Positions 25,072 through 34,194 of a stretch of DNA of 64,000 nt are shown here, in pieces. A model generated the notes under the pieces. That model ran no database searches. It was not told the DNA's origin and was given only the letters and a program-made list of their open reading frames with translations. Both the position numbers and the translations under genes were made by a program. Source of the DNA: a virus; IMG/VR virus record IMGVR_UViG_3300025012_000002, positions 1 to 64,000 of that record. The stretch is one strand, 5' to 3'. Every line of letters starts with the position of its first letter. Position 1 is the stretch's first letter.

Positions 25072-27300
25072 CTATTTCTTCTTAGTCTTCCGATATTTCT
25101 TGATAGCTTTATCTGATAAATTCCCACCACTTCTTACAAGAAAATCATTATCAGAATATATATTACCTTCACCAGTTAAGAACGCATCATCTTGCTCTTT
25201 GACTTTTTCTTGTATCTTAGCTATCTTATCCTTAAATATATCACTAATAGTTTTATCAATTTTAGAATGTAGCTCCGCATCAGTGGCAGCAGCTAAATTT
25301 AAAGTTTCTACTGCATCTTCTAATTTATCATTTAATGAAGCTTCAATTATATGTTTTCTTACTAATGCTTTTCTTACATATTCTATTTCAGCATCACTAA
25401 AATTCTCATCTTCCATATATTCACTTATTCTATCCCAATTACAATTCTTAATAAACTCGTTATTACCTTCTCCCTTAGATTTAATATAAGACCAAATTTG
25501 GGATTCAGTATTACCAGTTTCCATTAAATCAATTAAATCATCTACATCGTTAGCAGTAACTTTAAAGCCTCTTTTAGAGGGAGCTTGCTTAGATGCTGGG
25601 GCCGGTGTAATTGGAGGAGCCCCGGGGGCCACCTCGGCAGCTTCTTCTGGAGTTGGTGCTTCTCCTTCTGGAGGTAATCCGACAGGTGCTGCTTCTGGTA
25701 AACTACCCTCTTCTACTGGTGTCATTGGTAGTTCTTCTGACATTGACAATGGCATCCCACCACCGGGAAGAATTTCTTGGGCTATATCTTCTGGACGTTT
25801 ATCCTTGACATCTTCAGGTAATATTTTCTTTCTAAGTTGCTTTTCTATCTTCTGCTCGGTAAGAGCATTAACAGTTTCTCCTTCAAAGTCAAGCCCCGCT
25901 GCAGCAAATGACGTGGTCTTGCTTGACTTAACACCAAGATCATTAAGGAGCCTAATTGCTTCTAACATATCCTTATCTACTACAGGCTCTAATAATTGTC
26001 TCCATTTAATCTTAGGTACTATGAGACGTTGTTCGTTGGCATTTTTCTTAATACGGACGCGATGGGAGATCTCCGAAGTTGATCTGTGGTGCCACTCATT
26101 TATCTCAGCCAATGGTTTGAAGAATTTATTATGAAACCACATAGATTCAAAGAACTTGCGCATACCTTTAAGTCTGAGTAGCAGAGTATTAAGATTGGTC
26201 TTGCTCGCTGCGAACGTTGACTCGCCGTGCATCATGCCTGCTGAAACGCCTAATGCAGTCATTTTTACGCGCTCTATAATATCATACTCTCTACTAATAC
26301 TCATCATCCTATCAGTAGTCCCAAACGCCTCAAACTGTATACCATAATTAGGCAGTACAATCATAGCATGTGGGTCTGATTCTGCTATAGTAAATTGTTG
26401 AACTATCTCATCAAAAAATTCTTTGGGTGGAATAAATTGATGCTCTGGGGAGCCGATTTTTACGATTTTAATAGGGCCGGAATGACGTTTTGCTGTTTGG
26501 ATACTAGCGTTCATGATTGAGGATTCGTACATCGAAATCTGCCACATTCTCGGCATAATACTTGTACCACGAACATCATACGGAAATAATTTTCTTGCTA
26601 AAAATGAAACATTAAATTTTGTATTTAGTGGTACATTTTGCCCAGACGCAATTGCCGAAACTATCTCTGCAGGTAATGTCTGTATATAATCCAATACTTG
26701 GGGGTGCTGTGATGTTATGAACTTACGTAAACCTTCATCTGGGCAGAACTCCAAGATAGTTGGAACGTTGAGAAATGAGGAACTCAACACATTTACTTGA
26801 TCCGGATTATGGAATATTAAATCGCTCCATACTCCCTTAGACTCATCAAATATTAAATGAGGAATCACTTCCCCCACTACTAAGAATTCTTTTATAAAGT
26901 ATTGAAATAGCGATACTATAGACGTATTATCTATAGCTTGCTCATACGCTCTCTTAACCTCTCCTGTAATTCCCTCTCCATATAAATCCATATCGGATGT
27001 AAGCATTTCAGAAAACATATCTATAACAGAACCCACAATGGGGTCGGTCCGATAAAATAATCTCCAATATCTATTGGCCTGGTGACGATCTATAGGGAAA
27101 TTTATCTTAGATGGGTCGCCGAATTCGGGCTGGTACGGGGTTGGTACACTAAAAAATACCCCGCCAGTATCTGCCGTCTTGTTCATTTCTTTTTGTAATT
27201 CAGATACAGCGGCAGCTTGCTTATTACCATGCACCATCTGAGGAGAGACAAAAGATGATAAATTTTTAATCGCTGCTTGATTTGCAACTTTTTTTGCCAT
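25072..27300 (-). CDS. Portal protein with processed C-terminal extension
   Basis: A 742-residue protein. Residues ~50-470 have portal features (HQANRYWRLFYRTDPIVGSV, QYFIKEFLVVGEVIPHLIF, then LNTLLLRLKGMRKFFESMW). The portal is the dodecameric DNA gate at the head vertex. A Pro/Glu/Ala-rich linker follows, then SKRGFKVTAND near residue 575, a match to the recurring S-F-K-[ILV]-x-A motif, then ~160 helical residues. Cleavage there would release a C-terminal fragment. It sits between terminase-side genes and protease/scaffold, the usual head order. Confidence 0.8.
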   Translation of the reverse strand: MAKKVANQAAIKNLSSFVSPQMVHGNKQAAAVSELQKEMNKTADTGGVFFSVPTPYQPEFGDPSKINFPIDRHQANRYWRLFYRTDPIVGSVIDMFSEMLTSDMDLYGEGITGEVKRAYEQAIDNTSIVSLFQYFIKEFLVVGEVIPHLIFDESKGVWSDLIFHNPDQVNVLSSSFLNVPTILEFCPDEGLRKFITSQHPQVLDYIQTLPAEIVSAIASGQNVPLNTKFNVSFLARKLFPYDVRGTSIMPRMWQISMYESSIMNASIQTAKRHSGPIKIVKIGSPEHQFIPPKEFFDEIVQQFTIAESDPHAMIVLPNYGIQFEAFGTTDRMMSISREYDIIERVKMTALGVSAGMMHGESTFAASKTNLNTLLLRLKGMRKFFESMWFHNKFFKPLAEINEWHHRSTSEISHRVRIKKNANEQRLIVPKIKWRQLLEPVVDKDMLEAIRLLNDLGVKSSKTTSFAAAGLDFEGETVNALTEQKIEKQLRKKILPEDVKDKRPEDIAQEILPGGGMPLSMSEELPMTPVEEGSLPEAAPVGLPPEGEAPTPEEAAEVAPGAPPITPAPASKQAPSKRGFKVTANDVDDLIDLMETGNTESQIWSYIKSKGEGNNEFIKNCNWDRISEYMEDENFSDAEIEYVRKALVRKHIIEASLNDKLEDAVETLNLAAATDAELHSKIDKTISDIFKDKIAKIQEKVKEQDDAFLTGEGNIYSDNDFLVRSGGNLSDKAIKKYRKTKKK

Positions 27301-27332
27301 TAAGTTTTCCTTTAACTACAATTAAATTAATA

Positions 27333-27361
27333 TTGACTTACTTAAAGATTTATGTTAATAT
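27333..27361 (+). promoter_or_regulatory. Type B promoter, leaderless
   Basis: TTGACT (27333-27338), 17-base spacer ending TGT, TAATAT (27356-27361). Exactly six bases separate the -10 from the GTG start of the next gene, so transcription is expected to begin at the start codon. Confidence 0.8.
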
Positions 27362-27367
27362 TTATTC

Positions 27368-27643
27368 GTGAAGTATAAAGATTGTAAAAAATGTCCTAAA
27401 GAATTATGTGCTGGTTCCAATAAACCTATTATATACGAAAAAAATAATAACTATGACTATATTTACATATATGGACCTTGTAAAAAAACCCAAAAAAGAT
27501 TCAAAGTCTACTTATATAATGAGATAAAACACTTTTGTACTTTATCAGACTCATTAGCTTATATAATAAACACTGTGGATTGGGGGCTAGAGCACACACT
27601 GAAACTTACTAAAATTAAATCACAAATTACTGCCGTGCCCTAG
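27368..27643 (+). CDS. LTKIK-family small Cys-rich protein, leaderless
   Basis: A 91-residue protein from GTG at 27368. It carries DCKKCPKELC at the N-terminus, a central GPC, and the C-terminal LAYIINTVDWGLEHTLKLTK motif ending KIKSQ. It lies on the plus strand between two minus-strand genes and has its own type B promoter. The start codon coincides with the predicted transcription start. The 3' end overlaps the opposing zinc-ribbon gene by 17 bases. Confidence 0.7.
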   Translation: MKYKDCKKCPKELCAGSNKPIIYEKNNNYDYIYIYGPCKKTQKRFKVYLYNEIKHFCTLSDSLAYIINTVDWGLEHTLKLTKIKSQITAVP

Positions 27644-27806
27644 CTAAATCTGTTCCATTAAATCCAAATGGTTTTGTTGGAACTTCTAATTTCTTAGCTA
27701 ATTCCCCACACTTCTCACATTTCATTTCAGTGGGATATTTAAATGTTAGATGCAACTCACAAAATTCATTCCCACATTTTTCACAGTGATACTCTATAAA
27801 TGGCAT
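27627..27806 (-). CDS. FmdB-like zinc-ribbon protein
   Basis: A 59-residue protein (MPFIEYHCEKCGNEFCELHL start) with two CxxC knuckles (CEKCG near residues 8-12 and 33-37), the pattern of FmdB/CxxC-CxxC small regulatory proteins. A strong AGGAGG precedes the ATG at 27806. It is transcribed from the type A promoter at 27838, just upstream of the portal gene. Confidence 0.65.
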   Translation of the reverse strand: MPFIEYHCEKCGNEFCELHLTFKYPTEMKCEKCGELAKKLEVPTKPFGFNGTDLARARQ

Positions 27807-27837
27807 ACCTAAAACCTCCTGTATTAATAATACAGTT

Positions 27838-27885
27838 AGTATATCATATTTAACTTTTTAAAAATTTTCAAAAAATGAAAAAAAT
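27838..27885 (-). promoter_or_regulatory. Type A promoter
   Basis: Minus-strand CATTTTTTGAAAATTTTTAA tract, then TGA-TATACT with the -10 at 27838-27843. It leads into the zinc-ribbon and portal genes. Confidence 0.6.
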
Positions 27886-27887
27886 AA

Positions 27888-28565
27888 TTATTTTATTTTT
27901 ATAGGGTAGGCAGCTGGATTTTGGTAAGGTTCTTCTGATAATCCCCAATCACTAAAAGCTGCCATTATAAACTGCTTGGTCCCGATTTCCCCAGATGTGC
28001 TTGGGTCGCCATAGTTATCGCCAGCAAACACGTATTGGTCTCTTATTTCCCACGGCTCAATGTAACGTCCTTCTGTAACATTACCATCACGATCTCTGTA
28101 TGTTACTTTTAGTAATAATTGTTTTTTGGCAGCTTCTTTAATTGCTGATAATATATCAGATATGTCTGCTTCTTCTTTCTCATCTATCTCCTCTTCATCC
28201 TCTACAGGTTCCTCTTCTACTTCGTCAATAGGCTCTTCTTTGATTGGGACAGAAATACCTACATCTGAAATAGAGATCTCTTCATCTTTATTTTCTTTAA
28301 AACGTTCTACTAATTCGTTATATTTATCTTTATTAATTTCCAGGAATTGAACATTTGGATTATCTTTTTGCCAATGTTTTTGTGCTCTCTCAAATTCTCT
28401 CTTATTTAATTGTTCTGTATGAAATATTTTGGCATTATCAATTAAAGCATAATATGCGGCATCTATTATAAAAAATGATTTTTTAATAATATCCATACTC
28501 ATAAGGTCTGTTAGTTTAAATGATTTTTTTATATCACCTAACTCAGATAGTTTAAAAATTTTCAT
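27888..28565 (-). CDS. Minor head protein candidate with WYL-like C-terminal domain
   Basis: A 225-residue protein. Near the N-terminus it has two copies of the recurring motif (KKSFKLTD, residues 13-20, and KKSFFIID, residues 28-35). The middle is very acidic (EEEPVEDEEEIDEKEEADI). The last ~85 residues (VTYRDRDGNVTEGRYIEPWE) resemble a WYL domain, which binds nucleic acid or nucleotides in bacterial regulators. It overlaps the preceding gene by four bases. If the motif is cut, the WYL-like part would be a separate virion peptide. Confidence 0.5.
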   Translation of the reverse strand: MKIFKLSELGDIKKSFKLTDLMSMDIIKKSFFIIDAAYYALIDNAKIFHTEQLNKREFERAQKHWQKDNPNVQFLEINKDKYNELVERFKENKDEEISISDVGISVPIKEEPIDEVEEEPVEDEEEIDEKEEADISDILSAIKEAAKKQLLLKVTYRDRDGNVTEGRYIEPWEIRDQYVFAGDNYGDPSTSGEIGTKQFIMAAFSDWGLSEEPYQNPAAYPIKIK

Positions 28566-31144
28566 ATTTCCGTGCCTATAAACTCTTCTAATAATTTTTT
28601 AGCATCTGCAAGATTATCACTTTCTATATAGTCATACATCTTTACTACGGACTCATCATCCGCTTCTCTGAAAAATTGCTGTAATTCTTCGAAGCCTTCT
28701 TCACCAGGCAGCACGAATACATACTTAGCATTTACAAAACTTTTTTTTGATTTCATTTTTTCAATCCTTTTATCTATGTAAGATTGCTGCTCTGGGCTAA
28801 TATCTTGGTATTTCGCTATCATTTTTAAATTATCATATTTATGCTTAGATCTTCTTATTGCTAAATTAATTTGTTCGGGAGATAATTTATATGTTCTTAA
28901 AATAAAATGATAACCTTTTCCCTCTCTCAGTGCTTTACTAAACACACTAGTCTTTTGTTCTTCACTTAAATCTTCTTTGCGCAGTAAATATATTAATGCT
29001 ATTCCTTTTTCTATACATTTATTAATAACAACTTTCTTTTGTTCGGGAGTTAAGCTAATATATTTAAGTAGATCTAATAAACCTAATCCAGTCTCTATTG
29101 CTTTTTTAACAGCGTAATCCTGCTGCTCCGGGGTAAGTAATCTATTCTTAAATAAGAAATGTAACCCAACACCTTCTTCTAATGCCTTTTGAACTAATAC
29201 AGTTTTTCTTTCTGCAGGTAGATCAAAATTTCTAAGAATATATATTAAATTAGTACCATCATCCATTGCTTTTTTATACAATGAATTGATAAGATGCTTA
29301 TATTGAGCATCTGATAAACTTTCTTTTTCATTCTCATATAAATATATAAGTGCAACACTCTTCTCAATAGCTCTATTAACTGCTCTCTGCTTCTGAGTGT
29401 CAGACATTTTCTGATATTTTAATAAAATGGATAAATCTTTCCCTTTATCAATAGCGTCTTCAATTTGTTCGGCTGCTAATTGATAATTTTTAAATACGTA
29501 AGACTTCTCAGTAAATGCATCGTATGCCTCTTGAGAAACTGCTGGCTTATCTTCTTCGTCCTGTGCTACTACTTTGAATGATTTATTTTTACTACCGATA
29601 GATTGTGTTGGCAGAATCTTTGATACTCTAACTTCTCTCGTTACTGTTTCAAATGGCTCTATAAATGTAGAAGAGGGTAAACCTACGCCTGTGCCTCTAT
29701 ATGGATAAATATTAGAGTCCCCGTAATAAGGTTTAGGATTTAGACCATCCGCGCGTGATTCGTCTTTTTCTATACCATCGGTTCTTTTTCTAAACTCTTC
29801 ATATGCCCCATATAATTCTGTAGCATATGAATTATATATAGCAATAAATTCAGACTTATTTACTTTATCTAATTTATCTGATAATTCATCCCATTTAGTT
29901 ATTATAGCTTCTCTACTTATTCCTTTTTTCTGCCATACTTCTACTGCCATATTGATTAACTTTTCCTTATATTCAGAAGTAAGTTCGCTAAGATACTTAT
30001 TTTGTAAACTGCTCCCCCAGTTTAATTTAATAGACATAATATTAAATGATTTTTTATCTCCAGATAGTACGATATTTTCGTACTTTTCGGAGGAGGTTTT
30101 TACTTTCTTAACATCATATATATATTTTCTTCTTGGCTTAAATACCTTTGTTTCAAAAAATGGCCTGGGAGATAAATCCTCTACTGGGATTTTAGATAAG
30201 TTTTCTCCCGGTTCCTTGCCACGCATGAATGGTAGATGGCCTTCTCCTGGCTGAGTTACTGGGCGTTTATGAAATCCATCAGGAAAGTCTCTCCTGGGCA
30301 TTAATTGATAACCTTCTTCCATAACATCTCTATTTTGAGTTTCAAAGGAGTTTAGATTAAATGATTTTTTAGATTGCATATCATACTGCTGTAAAATACT
30401 TTCAGCCCAATCCAATACTTCTTTTTCTTGATTAGGAGTAAAGAATCTTGAGAATTGTTCTGGGTGGGCGATTCTATATAATTTAACAGATGCTGCTGCT
30501 AAAACATCGTCGCCTCCCCATTGTCTTATAAACCCACCAAAATCTCTTCTGTTCCCCATAAAGTATGTTTTTATATCAGATTTTGTTAGTGCTAATAAGT
30601 CATCTAAGTGCAGATTATATTTTTTTATTTTTTCTGATAAGATGTCTTGTATTCTATAAGCTACTCTGCACCAATCGGGTAATATGCTGCTTAATTTATC
30701 CAACCACTCTACATTATTCTCGCGTACAGTATGTTGTGGTTTACGCACAGGAATAGGCTTAGCTTTATTTTCGTTATTTGTTTCTATCCCACTACTTCCT
30801 GGTCCTAACATACTGTGACCACTATCAGATGGATTCTCTGTAATAAATTTTAAACGTTTTTTGGTAGGTAACACTCCTAATTCTTTATATGATTTTTCTT
30901 TCTTTTTAGATTTATTCGGTAATTTATTTTTAATTCTAGAGTCGTCATTTACCATAATATCATCTGTTTGCTCTCTTCTCATGATAGGGGATAATGTTCT
31001 TTCCGATTGATTTTTAGGCTCTAAATTCCAACCATCGGATGGGGCGGGCATACGGATAGGATTCTGCAATCCTATAGATGGAGATTTACGATCCTCAAAA
31101 TACATATCAGTAAAAACACTATTTAAATTAAATGATTTTTTCAT
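28562..31144 (-). CDS. Polyprotein-like minor head protein with motif-separated modules and helical repeats
   Basis: An 860-residue protein with five copies of the recurring motif: KKSFNLNS (2-9), KKSFNLNS (259-266), KKSFNIMS (364-371), NKSFKVVA (520-527) and KKSFVNA (800-806). The third module holds a helical domain with KWDELSDKLDKV. Residues ~550-795 are tandem ~36-residue helical repeats with the pattern LLK..LTPEQ...I.KAIE.G..L, about seven copies, like a TPR/solenoid. The final 55 residues form a small acidic domain. I infer prohead-protease processing into about five peptides. No enzyme motif seen. Confidence 0.55.
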   Translation of the reverse strand: MKKSFNLNSVFTDMYFEDRKSPSIGLQNPIRMPAPSDGWNLEPKNQSERTLSPIMRREQTDDIMVNDDSRIKNKLPNKSKKKEKSYKELGVLPTKKRLKFITENPSDSGHSMLGPGSSGIETNNENKAKPIPVRKPQHTVRENNVEWLDKLSSILPDWCRVAYRIQDILSEKIKKYNLHLDDLLALTKSDIKTYFMGNRRDFGGFIRQWGGDDVLAAASVKLYRIAHPEQFSRFFTPNQEKEVLDWAESILQQYDMQSKKSFNLNSFETQNRDVMEEGYQLMPRRDFPDGFHKRPVTQPGEGHLPFMRGKEPGENLSKIPVEDLSPRPFFETKVFKPRRKYIYDVKKVKTSSEKYENIVLSGDKKSFNIMSIKLNWGSSLQNKYLSELTSEYKEKLINMAVEVWQKKGISREAIITKWDELSDKLDKVNKSEFIAIYNSYATELYGAYEEFRKRTDGIEKDESRADGLNPKPYYGDSNIYPYRGTGVGLPSSTFIEPFETVTREVRVSKILPTQSIGSKNKSFKVVAQDEEDKPAVSQEAYDAFTEKSYVFKNYQLAAEQIEDAIDKGKDLSILLKYQKMSDTQKQRAVNRAIEKSVALIYLYENEKESLSDAQYKHLINSLYKKAMDDGTNLIYILRNFDLPAERKTVLVQKALEEGVGLHFLFKNRLLTPEQQDYAVKKAIETGLGLLDLLKYISLTPEQKKVVINKCIEKGIALIYLLRKEDLSEEQKTSVFSKALREGKGYHFILRTYKLSPEQINLAIRRSKHKYDNLKMIAKYQDISPEQQSYIDKRIEKMKSKKSFVNAKYVFVLPGEEGFEELQQFFREADDESVVKMYDYIESDNLADAKKLLEEFIGTEI

Positions 31145-31146
31145 AA

Positions 31147-32961
31147 TTATTTATTTTTAAAAACTACATAGGCCTCATACTTACCATCTTCTATTTTTTT
31201 AAACCCCTCTATAATGGGAGTAGCATTTTTAAATTGTATGGATAAGCGGCTAATTTTATCGTTTAAAACATCTTTAAAAATAGAAGTGGCATCTTTTTCA
31301 GAAATTTTCCAAAATATAAATACTAATCTGACTTTGTTCTCTTCTGAAAAATAACTGGTATCTACTCTCCCAATTTCATCGGAAATATCTGAATCGGGTA
31401 ACTGCCCGAAGTTACTATCTTTACGTATTCCAAAAATATCCTTAATTACTTCAGGTGGATGGTAGACCCCTCGCATTATTTTAATAACTCTCTCTTTGAT
31501 ATCTTGAGATGAGGCGGCTAAAATATCCTGCGCTGACACTCCTAATAAACCGGCTATTAAGGTAATCATTAACCATACCTTAGCTCTATCAAATATACCA
31601 GATGTTTTATTCTTTGGTTTGTATTCCTCAATAGCTTTTATAACATTATCCCAACTACCTCCAAATACTGTATTTAGTAAGTTTAATATTTGATCCTTAA
31701 TAGCAGTATGTTTATCAAAACTAGTCTTGGTTTTCCAAACAGTCTCAGTCTTAGTGGGCGTTTTAACTTCTACTTTTTCTTCAGAAACATTAAGAACTTC
31801 CCCAGTTTCTCCCCCGTCTAACTGAACTTTATCTCCAGGTTTAGCTTGGTCTAGCCATGACTCTGCCTTGTGTAATAACATTTTTTCTTTAGGAAGAACA
31901 TCATAAATATTTAAGTGGGCTTCCGGGCCTATTAATCTTACTGAGTCCCCATCTTGTATTGTATTAGGCTCTACTGAATCCCCTTCTTCGTTGAGCAAGA
32001 TCTTACCATCCCATATAAAAGTAGATGCTACTTTTCTACTAATGGCTTCTATATTACTTTCTGCACCTGTTATATTGATTTCTGATAAATTAACTTCCAT
32101 TTCCCAATAATGCCCATATTGTTTTTGAAATTCTTCTTCTACCTCTTCCTTAGTATAATACAATTTACCATTTGGGGCCTTAAACATATGAATATCATCT
32201 ATGTCAAATTGTGCAATTATTGGATTTTCTTTTGTAATAATACCAAATGCAGTAGTTGGGATGGCTACATTAAATTCATTAAATTTTATAACAGTATCAT
32301 TTTTAAGTTGTATTTCTTTTCCCACAAGAGTAGCAGCCTGTTTCTGTAAATACGGATTATTATTAGATTTTTTTATATGTTTGAATGTTTCTATTTCTTT
32401 TAGACGATTTTTAGCATCTTTCATAGAATCATATGTACCCATATTCTTACCTGATTCAGAGTATACTCTCCATTTTTCTTTATCTTTTAATTTCTTAATA
32501 TAAGATACTTTTGAAAAATCTATTTCGGGAATATCAGAGAAGTCTATATTTTCTTTACTTGCTACCCTATCATAAATATTAGGGTATGCTGCTCTGACCC
32601 ACTTAGCAAAAGCACGTTCAAATTCTTCTTGATTCTGATATTTGCCTTTCCCGAATAAAGGCGCTATTTGAGATTCCATCTCACGATACTTTTTGCCTAT
32701 AGTGGTATATATATCATCTGAAATCTCACCTTCCTCATATAACTCATTTATTCCAGAACCAATATAAGCTGTCTTAAAAAATGTATTCTCAATATCACAT
32801 ATAACAGATTCATTGGGAGAAAATTCTTTTTTAATTTCTTTAATAATAGTAGTCTGATCTTTTCCTTCCTCTATCTTCTTCTGAACTACTTCATAAAGAT
32901 AGTTCTTAGCTTCTGCTAATTTATCTGCAATTTTAAGATATGCTTGGTTTACTTTTGGCAT
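31147..32961 (-). CDS. Minor head protein candidate, multidomain
   Basis: A 604-residue protein starting MPKVNQAYLKIADKLAEAKN. It is mixed: a helical N-terminal half (residues ~1-200), beta-rich middle with a KOW/SH3-like stretch (AKPGDKVQLDGGETGEVLNV), a hydrophobic helix (VWLMITLIAGLLGVSAQDIL, ~465-485), and a small alpha/beta end domain. The exact K-K-S-F-K motif is absent, although similar basic junctions (LQKQAATLVG, SRKVAST) occur. Two bases separate it from the next gene. Family not recognised. Confidence 0.5.
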   Translation of the reverse strand: MPKVNQAYLKIADKLAEAKNYLYEVVQKKIEEGKDQTTIIKEIKKEFSPNESVICDIENTFFKTAYIGSGINELYEEGEISDDIYTTIGKKYREMESQIAPLFGKGKYQNQEEFERAFAKWVRAAYPNIYDRVASKENIDFSDIPEIDFSKVSYIKKLKDKEKWRVYSESGKNMGTYDSMKDAKNRLKEIETFKHIKKSNNNPYLQKQAATLVGKEIQLKNDTVIKFNEFNVAIPTTAFGIITKENPIIAQFDIDDIHMFKAPNGKLYYTKEEVEEEFQKQYGHYWEMEVNLSEINITGAESNIEAISRKVASTFIWDGKILLNEEGDSVEPNTIQDGDSVRLIGPEAHLNIYDVLPKEKMLLHKAESWLDQAKPGDKVQLDGGETGEVLNVSEEKVEVKTPTKTETVWKTKTSFDKHTAIKDQILNLLNTVFGGSWDNVIKAIEEYKPKNKTSGIFDRAKVWLMITLIAGLLGVSAQDILAASSQDIKERVIKIMRGVYHPPEVIKDIFGIRKDSNFGQLPDSDISDEIGRVDTSYFSEENKVRLVFIFWKISEKDATSIFKDVLNDKISRLSIQFKNATPIIEGFKKIEDGKYEAYVVFKNK

Positions 32962-32963
32962 AG

Positions 32964-33722
32964 TTACTCCTTGACTAAACTTAATAAAATATTCTTTACA
33001 TGAATATTGCTTTTTGGAAAATCCACAAATTTATCATTATATATCTTTTCTAAAGCAGAGTGACAGGCTGCTGATCTGCTCTGCCCTCTTTCACAGTTAA
33101 TATACACATAGCTGATTGGTAAATTACTATCTACAAAAGATAATATATCTTTAGCTTGATTTTTAGTAAATGCTCTAAATTTACCAAAATCTTTTTGTAT
33201 ATCACTAAATCTGATTCGTAGAATGTCTTTATATAAACTGTCATCTACATTAGCAAAATCAGAAGCTGTTCCTGTGATAGAAATAAGTATTGAATTATCT
33301 TCTGGGATGAGTTGTTCAATATCATTTTTAGAATAATGTGCAAATTTTATATTGGAGTATCTCTCCCTTCTATCTGTTCTATTTTTATATATAGGCAGAT
33401 CAGCCAATCCTTTCAAGTGCCTAAATTTGTCTAAACTTTTTCGGAAAAATAGTTCTCTATTTTTAGGTAGAGTGACCACATCAACTGGGATAGACGTGTA
33501 ACCAAAATCTTTGGCAGCTTTAGCTCTATTATTGCCATCAACAATAATATATTCGTCGTCTATTAAAACAACTTTTACGTAGGGAAGAGTTTCACCTTTT
33601 TTAAGTTTATTATATAGAGGTAAATACGATGTATATACGACTGATGGCTCAGAGGGAACCAGTTCATCAATACTAATGGTCGCTACTTCTGATATTTTAC
33701 TTATGTGGCTTACCTTTAACAT
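32964..33722 (-). CDS. ParB-like nuclease domain fused to a Cx5R phosphatase-like domain
   Basis: A 252-residue protein. Residues ~12-85 form a ParB/Srx-like domain with the signature VDGNNRAKAAKDFGYTSIPV (DGNNR 62-66). Residues ~125-250 resemble dual-specificity phosphatases: an IPEDNSILISITG region and the P-loop INCERGQSRSAAC with Cys210 and Arg216. Cys-protein-tyrosine phosphatases use that Cys as nucleophile. The combination in one phage polypeptide is unusual. It lies between HNH/terminase and head genes. Confidence 0.6.
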   Translation of the reverse strand: MLKVSHISKISEVATISIDELVPSEPSVVYTSYLPLYNKLKKGETLPYVKVVLIDDEYIIVDGNNRAKAAKDFGYTSIPVDVVTLPKNRELFFRKSLDKFRHLKGLADLPIYKNRTDRRERYSNIKFAHYSKNDIEQLIPEDNSILISITGTASDFANVDDSLYKDILRIRFSDIQKDFGKFRAFTKNQAKDILSFVDSNLPISYVYINCERGQSRSAACHSALEKIYNDKFVDFPKSNIHVKNILLSLVKE

Positions 33723-33731
33723 CCATACCTC

Positions 33732-34100
33732 TTATCTACTATGTGTTTTCTTTTTGTGGCACTTTAAACATAACGTCTGAAAATTATCTAATCCACATCC
33801 ACCACCACCATCTCTAATTTCTACGATGTGATCAGCTTGCCAGCTGGATAGTTTCTTCTTGCAATTATTACATACACCATCGTCTCTTTGTTGTAATAAT
33901 TTTCTTATAGTCGGTACATCGCCACGAATAACAAAATAATTATTAAGAGCATTAGTGTAACATTCTGTACTATGCCATATTCTACGTGGAGGTTCTATTT
34001 TTTTACCACAACCACATCTACAAGTACCATCTGTTTTAGCTGGGTACATTTCACTCATTACTAATTTTGTTTGATATCTACTGAACTTGTCAATCGGCAT
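33732..34100 (-). CDS. HNH endonuclease near terminase
   Basis: A 122-residue protein with an N-terminal Cys pair region (CRCGCGKKI) and an HNH core: CNNCKKKL, ADHIVEIRDGGG, DNFQTLCLKCHKKKTH. Two CxxC pairs would bind zinc. Small HNH proteins next to terminases assist DNA packaging in several phages, and this gene lies just downstream of the terminase in transcription order. The ATG lies five bases after a type A -10, giving a leaderless mRNA. Confidence 0.75.
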   Translation of the reverse strand: MPIDKFSRYQTKLVMSEMYPAKTDGTCRCGCGKKIEPPRRIWHSTECYTNALNNYFVIRGDVPTIRKLLQQRDDGVCNNCKKKLSSWQADHIVEIRDGGGGCGLDNFQTLCLKCHKKKTHSR

Positions 34101-34105
34101 TTTAT

Positions 34106-34138
34106 ATTATATCACAAATATTTTTAAAAAATTTTTAA
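34106..34138 (-). promoter_or_regulatory. Type A promoter, leaderless
   Basis: Minus-strand TTTAAAAATTTTTTAAAAAT tract, then TGA-TATAAT with the -10 at 34106-34111. Only five bases separate the -10 from the HNH start codon at 34100. Confidence 0.65.
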
Positions 34139-34159
34139 ATAATAATAATTAAATTATAA

Positions 34160-34188
34160 TTGACTTACTTTTAAATTTATGTTAACAT
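34160..34188 (+). promoter_or_regulatory. Type B promoter, leaderless
   Basis: TTGACT (34160-34165), 17-base spacer ending TGT, TAACAT (34183-34188). Six bases then lead to the ATG at 34195, the same geometry as at 27333-27370. Confidence 0.75.
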
Positions 34189-34194
34189 CTATTT

